Shown: positions 16,657-24,999, counted from the stretch's first letter. The stretch: DNA of 56,995 bases from CAZRGV01 sp964599655 (GCA_964599655.1 CAZRGV010000023.1:1-56995); one strand, 5' to 3'. Translations and numbers: made by a program. Notes: generated by a model from the sequence alone, not told the origin.

Positions 16657-17490
16657 ATGTCGGATTCCCTTCGATTGCTAGTCATCGGCGCTCATCCGGA
16701 CGATGCCGAGTACAAAGCCGGCGGACTCGCGGCGCTGTATCGAAAACTCGGTCACGACGTTCGCTTCCTCTCGGCGACCGACGGATCGGCCGGACATCAT
16801 CAGATGAGCGGACCGCCCCTGGCGGATCGCCGCCGCAAGGAGGCCGAGGCCGCCGCGAACCGGCTCGGACTCTCCTACGAAATCTGGGACGAGCCCGACG
16901 GCTTTCTGGAGTGCAGTTTAGCACGCCGTGAGCGGATGATTCGGGCCATCCGGAATTATCGGCCCGACCTGGTTCTGACCCACAGGCCCAACGACTATCA
17001 TCCCGACCACCGCGCCACCAGTCTTCTGGTGCAGGACGCCGCCTACCTGCTCACCGTGCCGGCCATTTGCCCCGACGTTCCCCACCTCCGTCGCGACCCG
17101 GTGATCGCCTACTTATCCGACGATTTCAGCAAGCCTGACCCGTTCGTGCCCGATGTCGTGGTCGAGATCACCGACGCCTGGAACGAGAAGATCGACCTGC
17201 TCCACGCCCACGAGTCGCAGTTTTATGAATGGCTGCCGTACAACCATGGATATGAAGCCGAGGTGCCACACGGCGAGGCCCCGCGGCGCGCCTGGCTCTC
17301 CGAGCGGATGGCCGATTTCTCGCGGCGACTGGCCGACCGGCATCGACAGGCCCTGATCGACACGTACGGACCGGATCGCGGTCGATCGATCGAGTTACTC
17401 GAAGCCTTCGAGGCGTGCGAATATGGCGCGCCACTCGATGAGGACGCCCGCGCCCGGCTCTTCCCCATGGTTCCAGACCGGCGTGCTTGA
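16657..17490 (+). CDS. PIG-L/LmbE-type zinc deacetylase
   Basis: 277 residues. PIG-L enzymes remove N-acetyl groups from sugars or related amines with one zinc. The start of the fold, LLVIGAHPDDAEYKAGG, carries the zinc-binding HPDD, and the second site is DYHPDHRAT. FLSATDGSAGHHQMSG and LTHRPNDYHPDHR follow the family pattern. Length is typical. The ATG at 16657 is chosen because the conserved first strand begins four residues later; the purine-rich GGAG is 13 bases away, longer than usual. An M20 hydrolase follows after 71 bases. It is divergent from the kamA operon. Substrate unknown; a second PIG-L gene lies at 51125-51871. Confidence 0.87.
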   Translation: MSDSLRLLVIGAHPDDAEYKAGGLAALYRKLGHDVRFLSATDGSAGHHQMSGPPLADRRRKEAEAAANRLGLSYEIWDEPDGFLECSLARRERMIRAIRNYRPDLVLTHRPNDYHPDHRATSLLVQDAAYLLTVPAICPDVPHLRRDPVIAYLSDDFSKPDPFVPDVVVEITDAWNEKIDLLHAHESQFYEWLPYNHGYEAEVPHGEAPRRAWLSERMADFSRRLADRHRQALIDTYGPDRGRSIELLEAFEACEYGAPLDEDARARLFPMVPDRRA

Positions 17491-17561
17491 TCGGGCCCGC
17501 GGGTCGGGCGATCCACCGAAACCGCCACTTTGGAAGTCCCCCACCCCTCGGAGCCGACCTC

Positions 17562-18713
17562 GTGGATGCCGTCACTCGACTTCTTTCCGACCTTGTCCGG
17601 ATTCCGAGCGTCAACCCGATGGGCCGCCCGATCTCGGAGCAGGTGATGCTCGAGGCGAGGATGACCGAATACCTCGAGCAGTTCTTTCGAGATCTTGGCG
17701 TCTCGTGCGTCCGGCAGACGATCGCGCCGGGGCGTGAAAACCTGATCGCGCGGTACGAAGCGCCCGAGGCCCGTCGAACCCTGTTGTTCGACGCGCATCA
17801 GGATACCGTTCCGACCGATGGCATGACGATCGAGCCGTTCGGAGCGGTCATTGAGGGAAACCGGCTCTACGGTCGAGGCGCCTGCGACATCAAGGGGGGC
17901 ATGGCGGCCATGCTGATCGCGTTCGCCAGGCTGGTCCGCGAGCGCCCCGCCGGCTCGGCCTCGGTGATCATGGCATGCACCGTTGATGAGGAGTTTACGC
18001 ACAAGGGGAGTTCGCGGCTGGAAGCTGAGCCCCCCGGGGCCGACCTTGGCATCGTGGCGGAACCGACGATGCTCAACATCGTCAACACGCACAAGGGGGC
18101 GGTGCGTTGGAAAATCCGAGCCCAGGGCGTCGCCTGCCACAGCTCGAAGCCGCATCTGGGTGTCAACGCGATTTACCGGATGGCGCGCGTGGTCGAGGCA
18201 CTCTCGGAATACGCGTCTCTACTCGCGGGCTCGGAGCCCGATCCGGTGCTCGGGCCGCCGACGCTTTCGGTGGGACGGATCGAGGGAGGCACCAGTGTGA
18301 ATGTGGTGCCCGACTGGTGCGAGATTGAGATTGATCGGCGGGTGATTCCGGGAGAGGTGCCCGAATCGTGCCCGTCCCAGACCGCGGAGTTCCTGCGCGA
18401 CCGGCTGGGGTCGCTCGATGGCCTGGAGTTCCTTCCGGCCTGGGTCAACATGCCCGCCCTTCGCCCCAACGCGCCTTCGGAGTGGCTCGAGGCGATCGGG
18501 GACGTCGTTCAAAAGGTGACCGGGCAGCGCCCCGAGGTGATGGGGGTTCCTTACGGAACGGATGCGGGGCCGTTGAGCCGTTCTGGCCTTCCCTGCGTGG
18601 TGTTCGGCCCGGGTGACATCGCGCAAGCGCATACGAAGGACGAGTGGATCGACCTCGACCAGCTTCGAATGGCGGTAGACTGCTACCACGAGATCGCTTG
18701 CGCACTGGGCTGA
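17562..18713 (+). CDS. M20-family amidohydrolase/peptidase (ArgE/DapE-like)
   Basis: 383 residues, cytoplasmic, expected to use two zinc ions to cleave an N-acyl or peptide amide. Motifs in order: LFDAHQDTVP (first metal His and bridging region), GRGACDIKGGMA (bridging Asp), CTVDEEFTHKG (catalytic and metal Glu), IVAEPT, a dimerisation domain with CHSSKPHLGVNAIYRM, and FGPGDIAQAHTKDEW (final metal His). This fits deacetylases such as ArgE, succinyl-diaminopimelate desuccinylase and aminoacyl-lysine hydrolases. The GTG at 17562 has GGAG eight bases upstream. It is probably cotranscribed with the PIG-L gene. The pair beside the acetylating operon hints at turnover of an N-acylated compound. Confidence 0.87.
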   Translation: MDAVTRLLSDLVRIPSVNPMGRPISEQVMLEARMTEYLEQFFRDLGVSCVRQTIAPGRENLIARYEAPEARRTLLFDAHQDTVPTDGMTIEPFGAVIEGNRLYGRGACDIKGGMAAMLIAFARLVRERPAGSASVIMACTVDEEFTHKGSSRLEAEPPGADLGIVAEPTMLNIVNTHKGAVRWKIRAQGVACHSSKPHLGVNAIYRMARVVEALSEYASLLAGSEPDPVLGPPTLSVGRIEGGTSVNVVPDWCEIEIDRRVIPGEVPESCPSQTAEFLRDRLGSLDGLEFLPAWVNMPALRPNAPSEWLEAIGDVVQKVTGQRPEVMGVPYGTDAGPLSRSGLPCVVFGPGDIAQAHTKDEWIDLDQLRMAVDCYHEIACALG

Positions 18714-18771
18714 CGCCGGTGCGAAAACCTTAGCGAGCCAGTCTGAACCGCCCAAAAACCGTTTGGTTGTT

Positions 18772-18837
18772 GTAGGGTGGGCACCGTCCACCGAGTTCTC
18801 TCGGTTCGCGGAAGAGCGGTGGGTGGTGTCCACCCCG
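18772..18837. repeat. Palindromic GGTGG/CCACC element between genes
   Basis: A 66-base element with nested dyads: GGTGGGCACCGTCCACC at the left, ACCGAG-TTCT-CTCGGT in the middle (exact 6-bp stem) and GGGTGGTGTCCACCC at the right. The outer halves are also roughly complementary. Compact palindromes of this GGGTGGGC type are usually dispersed intergenic repeats. Only one copy was found in this window, so the repeat status is inferred. Confidence 0.45.
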
Positions 18838-18944
18838 CGAAGGCCAACGGTTCCAGGTGATTCCGCATGAGTCCTTATTCATGCGAGACCGCCCTGGCGC
18901 TCTTGAAGAACGGGCAGGGCGGCGTCTCGGGTTCCGGAGTCTTT

Positions 18945-19286
18945 TCAGAAGACGTCGAGGACGAAGTGGTTACCCTGGTAGAATTTCTTCTTGTTCCAGT
19001 CATGGAACAGGCCATGCGGGTTGCGGTGCCCGAGGATCCGCTTGCCGCCGTAAAAGTTGCGGTAGTACGGACCCTGGATCTGAGGCACAATACGCTGCTC
19101 GCGAGGATACAGGTAGAACTGGTCGTACAGCGGATTGTACTCAAAGCCGTTGCCGGGGACTTGGGGCGGGACGTAGGGCCAGTGCAGGTAGTCGGTCCAG
19201 TCCTGAGCCTTGGCCGATCCCACACCCGCCAGACCCAGGAACGCGACCGCCAGCATGGCCGCCTTGAGGATTGAGCGTCGTGACAC
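18945..19286 (-). CDS. Small secreted aromatic-rich protein
   Basis: 113 residues. The GTG at 19286 is chosen because GGAGGTG lies just upstream on the minus strand and because a signal peptide follows (SRRSILKAAMLAV to SAKAQ, cleavage near residue 27). The mature part of about 86 residues is rich in Tyr, Phe, Trp, Pro and His, without Cys, in short repeats such as WPYVPPQVPGNGF and GPYYRNFYGG. This composition suggests an envelope or structural protein. No family is recognised. It is divergent from the M28 peptidase gene. Confidence 0.75.
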   Translation of the reverse strand: MSRRSILKAAMLAVAFLGLAGVGSAKAQDWTDYLHWPYVPPQVPGNGFEYNPLYDQFYLYPREQRIVPQIQGPYYRNFYGGKRILGHRNPHGLFHDWNKKKFYQGNHFVLDVF

Positions 19287-19343
19287 GATCCACCTCCGTG
19301 TAGTCGAGAGACTCCCGAACGTCGTGGAGTATGCCACGCGATT

Positions 19344-19376
19344 GCGGCCAGCGCCGGGCCGCCAAGGTTTTTTTTT
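19344..19376 (+). terminator. Intrinsic-terminator-like hairpin with T9 tract between divergent genes
   Basis: The stem GCGGCC (19344-19349) pairs with GGCCGC (19357-19362) around a 7-base loop. A run of nine T residues follows at 19368-19376. Orientation is the + strand. It lies upstream of, and in the same direction as, the M28 gene, so it would either stop a short + strand leader or end an unannotated transcript antisense to the small secreted protein's promoter region. Confidence 0.5.
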
Positions 19377-19463
19377 CGAGTCGAAATTCGGTTACGCGGC
19401 ATGGAGCGAGACGGCGGGTCGGGTAAATCGCCGCAAGAACGAGGCCGGCGCGGATCGCCGGGG

Positions 19464-20627
19464 ATGATGATGGCGGATCGATACAGACGGCTCTTGCGGA
19501 TTGTCGCGATTCTCGCGGTGGTGGGATCGTCGTCGCGATCGGAGGCCTCGGAACCTCGGCCGGAGTTCGATCGGCTCAAGGCCCATGTCGAGCGGCTGGC
19601 ATCGCCCGAGTTCGCCGGTCGTCGCGGGGAGGGGGCCGCCAAGGCGGCGGCCTATCTCGTCGAGCAGTTCCGCGCCTTGAAACTCGCTCCGCTGTTCGAC
19701 GGCCAGTACGAGCAGGAGATTCCCGGCAAGGAGCCGGACGAGATCATCGGCCGCAACGTGGGGGCTTGCCTGACCGGCTCCGATCCCAAGCTCCGCGATC
19801 AGTGGATCATCGTCTCGGCCCACTTCGACCACCTGGGCATCCGCGATGGGCGGCTCTATCCCGGCGCCGACGACAACGCGTCGGGTGTCGCCATGATGCT
19901 GGAGGTCGCCCGTTGTCTCACGCGGTCGCCGGAGCGTCCTCGTCGAAGCATCATGTTCGTCGGCTACGACCTGGAAGAGAATGGTCTCTGGGGATCACGT
20001 TACTTCGTGGAACATCCCCCGATTCCCCTGAGCCGGATCGCCCTCTTTGTGACCGCCGACATGATCGCCCGCTCGCTCGGCGGGGTCTGCGACGCTTACG
20101 TCTTCGCGATGGGAACCGAGCATTGCCCGGCGCTTCGTCCCTGGGTGAAGAACGCGGCCAAGGGGGAACCGGTCAAGATCGGGCTGGTCGGCAGCGACCT
20201 GCTGTTCTTCGACCGAAGCGACTACGGCCCCTTCCGGGCCCGGAGCATCCCCTACCTCTTCTTCAGCACGGGAGAGAATCCTCGCTATCACACGCCGAAC
20301 GACACCCCCGAAACCCTGAATTTCAAGAAACTGACGGCCACAAGCCGGATCATCCACGACGTGATTCGACAGGCCGCGATGGCCGACAATCGCCCCGCAT
20401 GGCTCGCCGAGCCCGATCACCCGTTCGCGGAAGCCGTTGCGATTCGAGAGGTTTTGCAGATCCTTCTCGACCACAGCGAGCAGTTGAAGATGAAGCCCGT
20501 TCAGATGCGATGGATCTCCGGCCAGTTGAAAACGTTCGACGAGATTATCGAGCGAGGCAAGATCACCCCGTCGGAACGGACTCGCATGGTGCGCATCGCG
20601 CAGATCGTGCTGTACACGGTGCTTTAA
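19464..20627 (+). CDS. Secreted M28-family zinc aminopeptidase
   Basis: 387 residues. A signal peptide covers about residues 1-28 (RLLRIVAILAVVGSSS), so it acts outside the cytoplasm. The two-zinc M28 site is visible: VSAHFDHLG (His), GADDNASGVAM (bridging Asp), YDLEENGLWGS (catalytic and metal Glu), TADMIA (Asp), and YHTPNDTPETL (last His). The helical N-terminal part ERLASPEFAGRRGEG is typical of planctomycete and related M28 proteins. Three consecutive ATG codons begin at 19464; the first is taken, with no strong ribosome binding site. It converges with the beta-propeller gene, 29 bases stop to stop. Confidence 0.87.
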   Translation: MMMADRYRRLLRIVAILAVVGSSSRSEASEPRPEFDRLKAHVERLASPEFAGRRGEGAAKAAAYLVEQFRALKLAPLFDGQYEQEIPGKEPDEIIGRNVGACLTGSDPKLRDQWIIVSAHFDHLGIRDGRLYPGADDNASGVAMMLEVARCLTRSPERPRRSIMFVGYDLEENGLWGSRYFVEHPPIPLSRIALFVTADMIARSLGGVCDAYVFAMGTEHCPALRPWVKNAAKGEPVKIGLVGSDLLFFDRSDYGPFRARSIPYLFFSTGENPRYHTPNDTPETLNFKKLTATSRIIHDVIRQAAMADNRPAWLAEPDHPFAEAVAIREVLQILLDHSEQLKMKPVQMRWISGQLKTFDEIIERGKITPSERTRMVRIAQIVLYTVL

Positions 20628-20656
20628 CGAGGCAAGCGATCACCCCGGATTCCGGC

Positions 20657-22621
20657 TCAACGAGGAGGCGCCGCGGGCTGGGGCGGCGGCGGGATGGCAT
20701 CGCGGACGCGGATCGGCAGGCCTTCTTCGGGGATTTGCACCACGGGCGGCTGGTTGACGCCCTGCGGAGGAATCACGATCTGGACTTGCGGTTGGGCCGG
20801 ATCCAGACCGAGACCCGGCTGAGGCGCGTCGAAATTCGTATGATCGATCTCGGTCGGGAAGACCGGACTGGACATCGACCGCCCCGCTTTTCGATCCGCG
20901 AGCTGGCGCTCCAACGCGAGCGACCAGTCCTCCCCCGGTTCGTCGACCGCAGAGAGAACGGCGCCGAACGGGGTTTCTTCGATCCGCTGAGGGGGGTGGG
21001 AGAAAATCGATCGGAGGTAGCCCACCATCGCCCCGGCGCGGTCGTCCTCCTTCAGGCCCATCTGAATCTGGGCTCTCAAGCCCAGCAACCGCAGGCGATC
21101 GTCGGGATCGTTTGCCCGTTTTTCGACGAGGTCCAGGGCGGTCAGGGCTTCCTGGTAGTTCTCCGAGAGGTACGCAACGACTAGCCGGGCGTCCTCCAGA
21201 AGGAACGCGTTCTCGGGAGGACCGTCCGCGTTTGCCCCTCGTCCCCGAAGTTCCCGGGCGATTCCACAGAGTTTTCGAAGGCGGCTCGTTCCGGGATTGT
21301 TGTCGTCCATCTCTCCGACCAAGGGCAGCCGTGTCGGTCGGGCGAGTGGGTGGCCGTCTTGCGTCCGCTTCGGAAGTGTCTCGTCAAGGACCGTTCGGGT
21401 CGCGGACAGCAGCAAGGCGATCCAGGAGCGCCGCGCGTCCTCGTCGGGCACCAGCGGGATGAGGTTCTCGGTCTCGGGGTCGGTGACGGCGGGTGGCCGA
21501 CACTGGCCAGGTTCCCCGAACCAGACGCAGAGGAGTCGAGCCTCGGGCGCGGGCGAGGCTTCGACGCGGCTGATGGGCACTCGTTCGTCGAACGGGTTGA
21601 ACCGCTTGAGGACCACGCCATCGAGGCTTCGAGACAGCGTCAACTGCGAGGTCTGACCGGCGACGGTCGTGCTATGGAACGAGACCTCCCCCTCGCGGTC
21701 CTGGCTGAACGCGACATTCAGCAGCGGACCGGTTTCCGAGATCGGCTCGTGAACGAGATCGCGAGAATAATCGGTCTGACCGCTTTCGACCCGCACCCGG
21801 CCCGACTTGAGCTCAAAACTGGGTCGGCCGGGCCTGGGCGCGCTGGCATGACGCGCGACGAAGAGGACCGTCTGGCCGTCTTTGGACCAGCAGGGAGCCG
21901 GACACGGATCGGAAGCCGGAACCTCGACGAGTCGGTGAGGTTCGCCGGATCGAACGTCGAGGTAGGACAGGCTGGGTTCCTTCCCCTCAAGGTAAAAGGC
22001 GATCCGAAGTCCATCCGGCGACCACGACGGGCGAGACGCGCCGTCGAGGGTTTTCACGATCCGGCCGTCTTCGACCCGGAGGAGGACAAGACCCGATGGA
22101 TGGATGCGCGGGACAACCAGATGCCGGCCGTCGGGGCTCCAGGCCACGTCGCTGGCGAATCGTCCAAGCGAGGGAGAGGCCGGCCGTTCGATCGGCCAGC
22201 TCTGGAGGACGCGTTTATGGTCGGGAGCGTCCTGAACCACGACCTCGAAGCGATCGACGGGCCCGCTATCCGTCACCACCCGCCCAAACGCGATCGCCGA
22301 GCCGTCGGGGTTCCAGGCGGGCAAGGTCAGCGGCCCCTGATTTTCCTCCAGAAGGACCGACTCTCCCGACAACGGCTTCGTGGTCCAGATCCTGGCAAGC
22401 ACCGATTTCGATTCGCGTGTCGTGGCTTGCTTGATCCTGCCCGTGGAGGCATGGTCAACCAGCCAGTCCAGACCCGAACCCGCATCGTTGCTGGAGGTCC
22501 TCAAGTCGACCGTGTAGGCCACCCAGTTGCCGTCCGGAGACCATCGCTGCGCGGAGACGGGTTGGACGAACACAAGGATCAGAACGACCACCCAGCCGGA
22601 CCTTCGTGGAATCTGACGCAT
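20657..22621 (-). CDS. Secreted WD40/TolB-like beta-propeller protein with helical C-terminus
   Basis: 654 residues. The ATG at 22621 starts a signal peptide (SGWVVVLILVFVQPVSAQ) with the mature protein from about residue 26. At least five PD40-type propeller repeats follow, each with the W-S-P-D-G core: WSPDGNWVAYTV, WNPDGSAIAFGR, WSPDGRHLVVPR, WSPDGLRIAFYL and WSKDGQTVLFVA. From about 440 the chain becomes helical and TPR-like (LVVAYLSENYQEALTALDLVEK), and it ends in a Pro-rich tail. Likely a periplasmic protein-interaction platform. A longer start at 22738 is open but would bury the signal peptide. Confidence 0.82.
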   Translation of the reverse strand: MRQIPRRSGWVVVLILVFVQPVSAQRWSPDGNWVAYTVDLRTSSNDAGSGLDWLVDHASTGRIKQATTRESKSVLARIWTTKPLSGESVLLEENQGPLTLPAWNPDGSAIAFGRVVTDSGPVDRFEVVVQDAPDHKRVLQSWPIERPASPSLGRFASDVAWSPDGRHLVVPRIHPSGLVLLRVEDGRIVKTLDGASRPSWSPDGLRIAFYLEGKEPSLSYLDVRSGEPHRLVEVPASDPCPAPCWSKDGQTVLFVARHASAPRPGRPSFELKSGRVRVESGQTDYSRDLVHEPISETGPLLNVAFSQDREGEVSFHSTTVAGQTSQLTLSRSLDGVVLKRFNPFDERVPISRVEASPAPEARLLCVWFGEPGQCRPPAVTDPETENLIPLVPDEDARRSWIALLLSATRTVLDETLPKRTQDGHPLARPTRLPLVGEMDDNNPGTSRLRKLCGIARELRGRGANADGPPENAFLLEDARLVVAYLSENYQEALTALDLVEKRANDPDDRLRLLGLRAQIQMGLKEDDRAGAMVGYLRSIFSHPPQRIEETPFGAVLSAVDEPGEDWSLALERQLADRKAGRSMSSPVFPTEIDHTNFDAPQPGLGLDPAQPQVQIVIPPQGVNQPPVVQIPEEGLPIRVRDAIPPPPQPAAPPR

Positions 22622-23103
22622 CGATGAGTCACCCCATTCGAGAACGGTCGGCCTGGTTTTTCTGATTCCGCGAGAGATACCGATCATTCGAATCAACGCG
22701 ACGACCCGCGCGGGATCGTTTGGAATCTCCCCGCGCACGACCGTGCGCCAGCCCGACAGGGATCATCGCGCGGACGCGGGTTTTCGCTTCATTCAGTATA
22801 CGGTGAACACGCCTGATCGCCTACCAAGCGACGTCGAGAACCTCCCGAGGAGGTCCGGGCACGTCGTGTCAAGCTAGGAAAACCGCGAAGGCTCGCTCGA
22901 CCCAAATTGACCATTGTGATTCGTCGTGTAGACTTGGAACGAGCCTGGGTCTGAGTCGGGGCCAGGGTGTTGAGGGGATGACCCCTTGCGGCCGGTGGGG
23001 CGCTTCCATTAGACTTGCCGGCTCAATCGCGGAGCGATCGCATCCCACCCGGCCACTGGTTCTCGAGCCACCGATCGCGTCTAAGCCACCCCTGAGATCA
23101 CCC
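22622..23103. other. 482-base divergent intergenic region
   Basis: It separates the - strand propeller gene from the + strand acyl-chain cluster. Apart from the candidate promoter at 22907-22934, no gene, RNA or repeat is recognised. Short open frames here are Arg/Pro-rich and not supported. Confidence 0.5.
22907..22934 (+). promoter_or_regulatory. Candidate sigma70-type promoter for the acyl-chain cluster
   Basis: TTGACC at 22907-22912 (five of six consensus), a 16-base spacer, and TAGACT at 22929-22934 (four of six). It lies about 170 bases upstream of the first dehydratase gene in a locally AT-richer stretch. A long 5' leader would result. Confidence 0.35.
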
Positions 23104-23652
23104 ATGAGATTCGTCCTGATCGACCGAATTCTCGACCTGAACCCCGGTCAGAATCTGGTGGCCGTGAAGAACCTGTCGCTGGCCGAAGAGTATCTGGCCG
23201 ATCATTTTCCCGGCTTTCCGGTGATGCCGGGCGTGTTGATGCTGGAAGCTCTCACCCAAGCCGGGGCTTGGTTGATCCGGGACATGGAGGATTTCGCTCA
23301 CAGCGTCATCGTGCTCAAATCGGCCAAGACGATCAAGTACGGAAGCTTTGTCGAGCCGGGGCGGCAGCTCCAGCTCCGGGTCGAACTGGTCAGCCACGAT
23401 GATCACGAGTCTAGCTTCAAGGGGGAAGGGGTCATCGACGACCAGGTGATGGTCAAAGGGCGTTTCACGTTGACTCGCTACAATCTGCGAGACCGGAATC
23501 CGGCCCTGCACGCGACGGATGCCTCGATCGTCGCCTTCCTTCGCGATCTCTATGCCACGTTACGGAAGGGTTCCGTCGGGGCCCGGGCAATGCTCCGGGC
23601 GCCGGCCTTGGAACGCCGAGGGGCCTCCCTGTTACCTGGTACTCCCTCGTGA
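23104..23652 (+). CDS. FabZ-like 3-hydroxyacyl-ACP dehydratase (first)
   Basis: 182 residues, hot-dog fold. It should dehydrate a 3-hydroxyacyl-ACP to the trans-2-enoyl form. The signature is intact: FVLIDRI at the start, AEEYLADHFPGFPVMPGVLMLEALTQAGAW with catalytic His34 and Glu48. The C-terminal 40 residues are Arg/Leu-rich and beyond the normal FabZ end. The ATG at 23104 matches the family N-terminus; the ribosome binding site is weak. It is the first gene of a seven-gene, same-strand cluster. The ring of genes around it, rather than a standard fab operon, suggests specialised acyl-chain synthesis. Confidence 0.88.
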   Translation: MRFVLIDRILDLNPGQNLVAVKNLSLAEEYLADHFPGFPVMPGVLMLEALTQAGAWLIRDMEDFAHSVIVLKSAKTIKYGSFVEPGRQLQLRVELVSHDDHESSFKGEGVIDDQVMVKGRFTLTRYNLRDRNPALHATDASIVAFLRDLYATLRKGSVGARAMLRAPALERRGASLLPGTPS

Positions 23653-23967
23653 GTTGAGCAACAAGGCAGGAACGATTTGTCGGGCGAAGTCTCGATCTCC
23701 GAGGCTTTAGTCGCGGTCGGCAAAGGCCGATGATGTTGCAAGGTTCGGCGAAAATGATCAAGATGGTCGGGTCGCGCCGGGCCGGAACCCGTCGGGGTTC
23801 CATCCGGACGGCACCCACCACGATCGACCTTCCGAGACGACCACGCCTGGATGGGCCAATCATCGTTGGGCCGGAGCGTCGGGGGAGTAGCCCCGGCTGT
23901 GGGCCAGCGACCTACATTCGTCCCCGCGGTGGGATGGGATTCGGCTCCTGTACTTTCCGAGGATGAC
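23653..23967. other. 315-base spacer inside the acyl-chain cluster
   Basis: It lies between the first dehydratase and the ACP gene. Open frames here, including a 78-codon one at 23730-23966, are Arg/Gly-rich and have no family features. No hairpin or promoter of note was found. The spacer is unusually long for an operon and may hold an internal promoter. Confidence 0.45.
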
Positions 23968-24357
23968 ATGCCGACGCACGACGAGATCTTCCAAAAGGTT
24001 CAGTCCACCCTGGTCGACGCGCTGGGCGTGGATGAAGAGGATGTCACTGCCGACGCGACCCTGTTCAAGGATCTGGGAGCCGAGTCGATCGACATGCTCG
24101 ACATCGTCTTCCGGCTCGAGCGAAACTTCGGAATCAAGATCCCGCGCGGTGAGCTGTTCCCGGAGAACGTTTCCGATCCCGAACTTGTCGAAAACGGCAA
24201 GCTGACCGAGAAAGGTCTGGCCGAGATCAAGCAGCGGATGCCTTACGTCGACCTGACCGAATTCTCGGCCAATCCCGAGCTGGACAATCTGTTCGATCTG
24301 TACACGGTGGACATGCTGGTTCAGTACGTCGCCAGCAAGCTCGCGGCGAATGCCTAA
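23968..24357 (+). CDS. Acyl carrier protein, long form
   Basis: 129 residues against the usual 75-90. The phosphopantetheine site is LGAESIDMLD with Ser40, preceded by TLFKDLG, so it should carry a growing acyl chain. Helix II continues as IVFRLERNFGIKIPRGELF. A Glu/Lys-rich insert of roughly 30 residues (about 62-95, with ENGKLTEKGLAEIKQRMPYV) follows before the final helix TVDMLVQYVASKL. The insert distinguishes it from housekeeping AcpP. The ATG at 23968 has GAGG five bases upstream. It is dedicated by position: between two dehydratases and ahead of two ketosynthase-like genes. Confidence 0.9.
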   Translation: MPTHDEIFQKVQSTLVDALGVDEEDVTADATLFKDLGAESIDMLDIVFRLERNFGIKIPRGELFPENVSDPELVENGKLTEKGLAEIKQRMPYVDLTEFSANPELDNLFDLYTVDMLVQYVASKLAANA

Positions 24358-24365
24358 CGAGGATT

Positions 24366-24409
24366 CCGCGGAAACCTGGCAAGAGGAGGAGAGGACCGGG
24401 TTTCCGCGG
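24366..24409 (+). promoter_or_regulatory. 11-bp intercistronic hairpin
   Basis: Arms 24366-24376 and 24399-24409 are exact complements (CCGCGGAAACC and its complement) around a 22-base, purine-rich loop containing GAGGAGGAGAGG. No T-tract follows. It sits between the ACP and second dehydratase genes and could stabilise mRNA ends or tune expression of ACP relative to the enzymes. Confidence 0.45.
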
Positions 24410-24450
24410 CCGGACGCCTCTCCCTCGCCTCGCCCTCGGACGCTCCCGAA

Positions 24451-24999
24451 ATGCGATGGATCTGGATTGATAAGTTCCTGGAGTTTCGGAGCGGCAAGTT
24501 TGCCCGCGCCGTCAAGAACTTGACGCTGGCCGAGGAGCATCTGCACGACCACCTGCCGGGCTATCCGGTCATGCCGGCTTCGCTGATTATCGAGGGTCTG
24601 GCGCAAACCGGCGGAATCCTGGTGGGTGAGGCGAGCGGTTTCGTCGAAAAGGTGGTGCTGGCGAAGATCCCCCGGGCCGAGTTCTTTGGCGTGGCCTGCG
24701 CGGGCGATCAACTGATTTACGAGGTGACGCTGACCGACCTTCGCTCCGAAGGAGCCGTCGTCGACGCCAAGGCGTTTCTGGAAGGGGAACTGCTGGCCGA
24801 CGTCGAAATTGTCTTCGCGCACCTGGACAACTCGCGATCGAACCAGATTTTCGGACCGAAAAACTTCGTCTTCACCCAGCAGTTACTCGGAGTTTTGGAC
24901 CTTGCCCGAGCCCAGGAGCGTGCCCGGATGGCCGAGTTGTCGGCGCCATCCAACGGGCAGCCCCTGGACCTGGACGCGCCCCCGGCGACCGGAGACTGA
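24451..24999 (+). CDS. FabZ-like 3-hydroxyacyl-ACP dehydratase (second)
   Basis: 182 residues, the same length as the first dehydratase but clearly diverged from it. The catalytic region AEEHLHDHLPGYPVMPASLI keeps His34, and IIEGLAQTGG keeps Glu48. The motif HLPGYP replaces HFPGFP. The tail after residue 130 (NIFGP-like FGPKNFVFTQQLLGVL) is different and ends Pro/Asp-rich. It could act at another chain length or as a heterodimer partner of the first. The ATG at 24451 has no strong ribosome binding site. The KS-like gene starts 105 bases downstream. Confidence 0.86.
   Translation: MRWIWIDKFLEFRSGKFARAVKNLTLAEEHLHDHLPGYPVMPASLIIEGLAQTGGILVGEASGFVEKVVLAKIPRAEFFGVACAGDQLIYEVTLTDLRSEGAVVDAKAFLEGELLADVEIVFAHLDNSRSNQIFGPKNFVFTQQLLGVLDLARAQERARMAELSAPSNGQPLDLDAPPATGD

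Noticed and set aside
23730..23966. A 78-codon frame before the ACP gene
   Set aside because: Arg/Gly-rich, no family features, and it stops just before the ACP start in a region without other coding signs.
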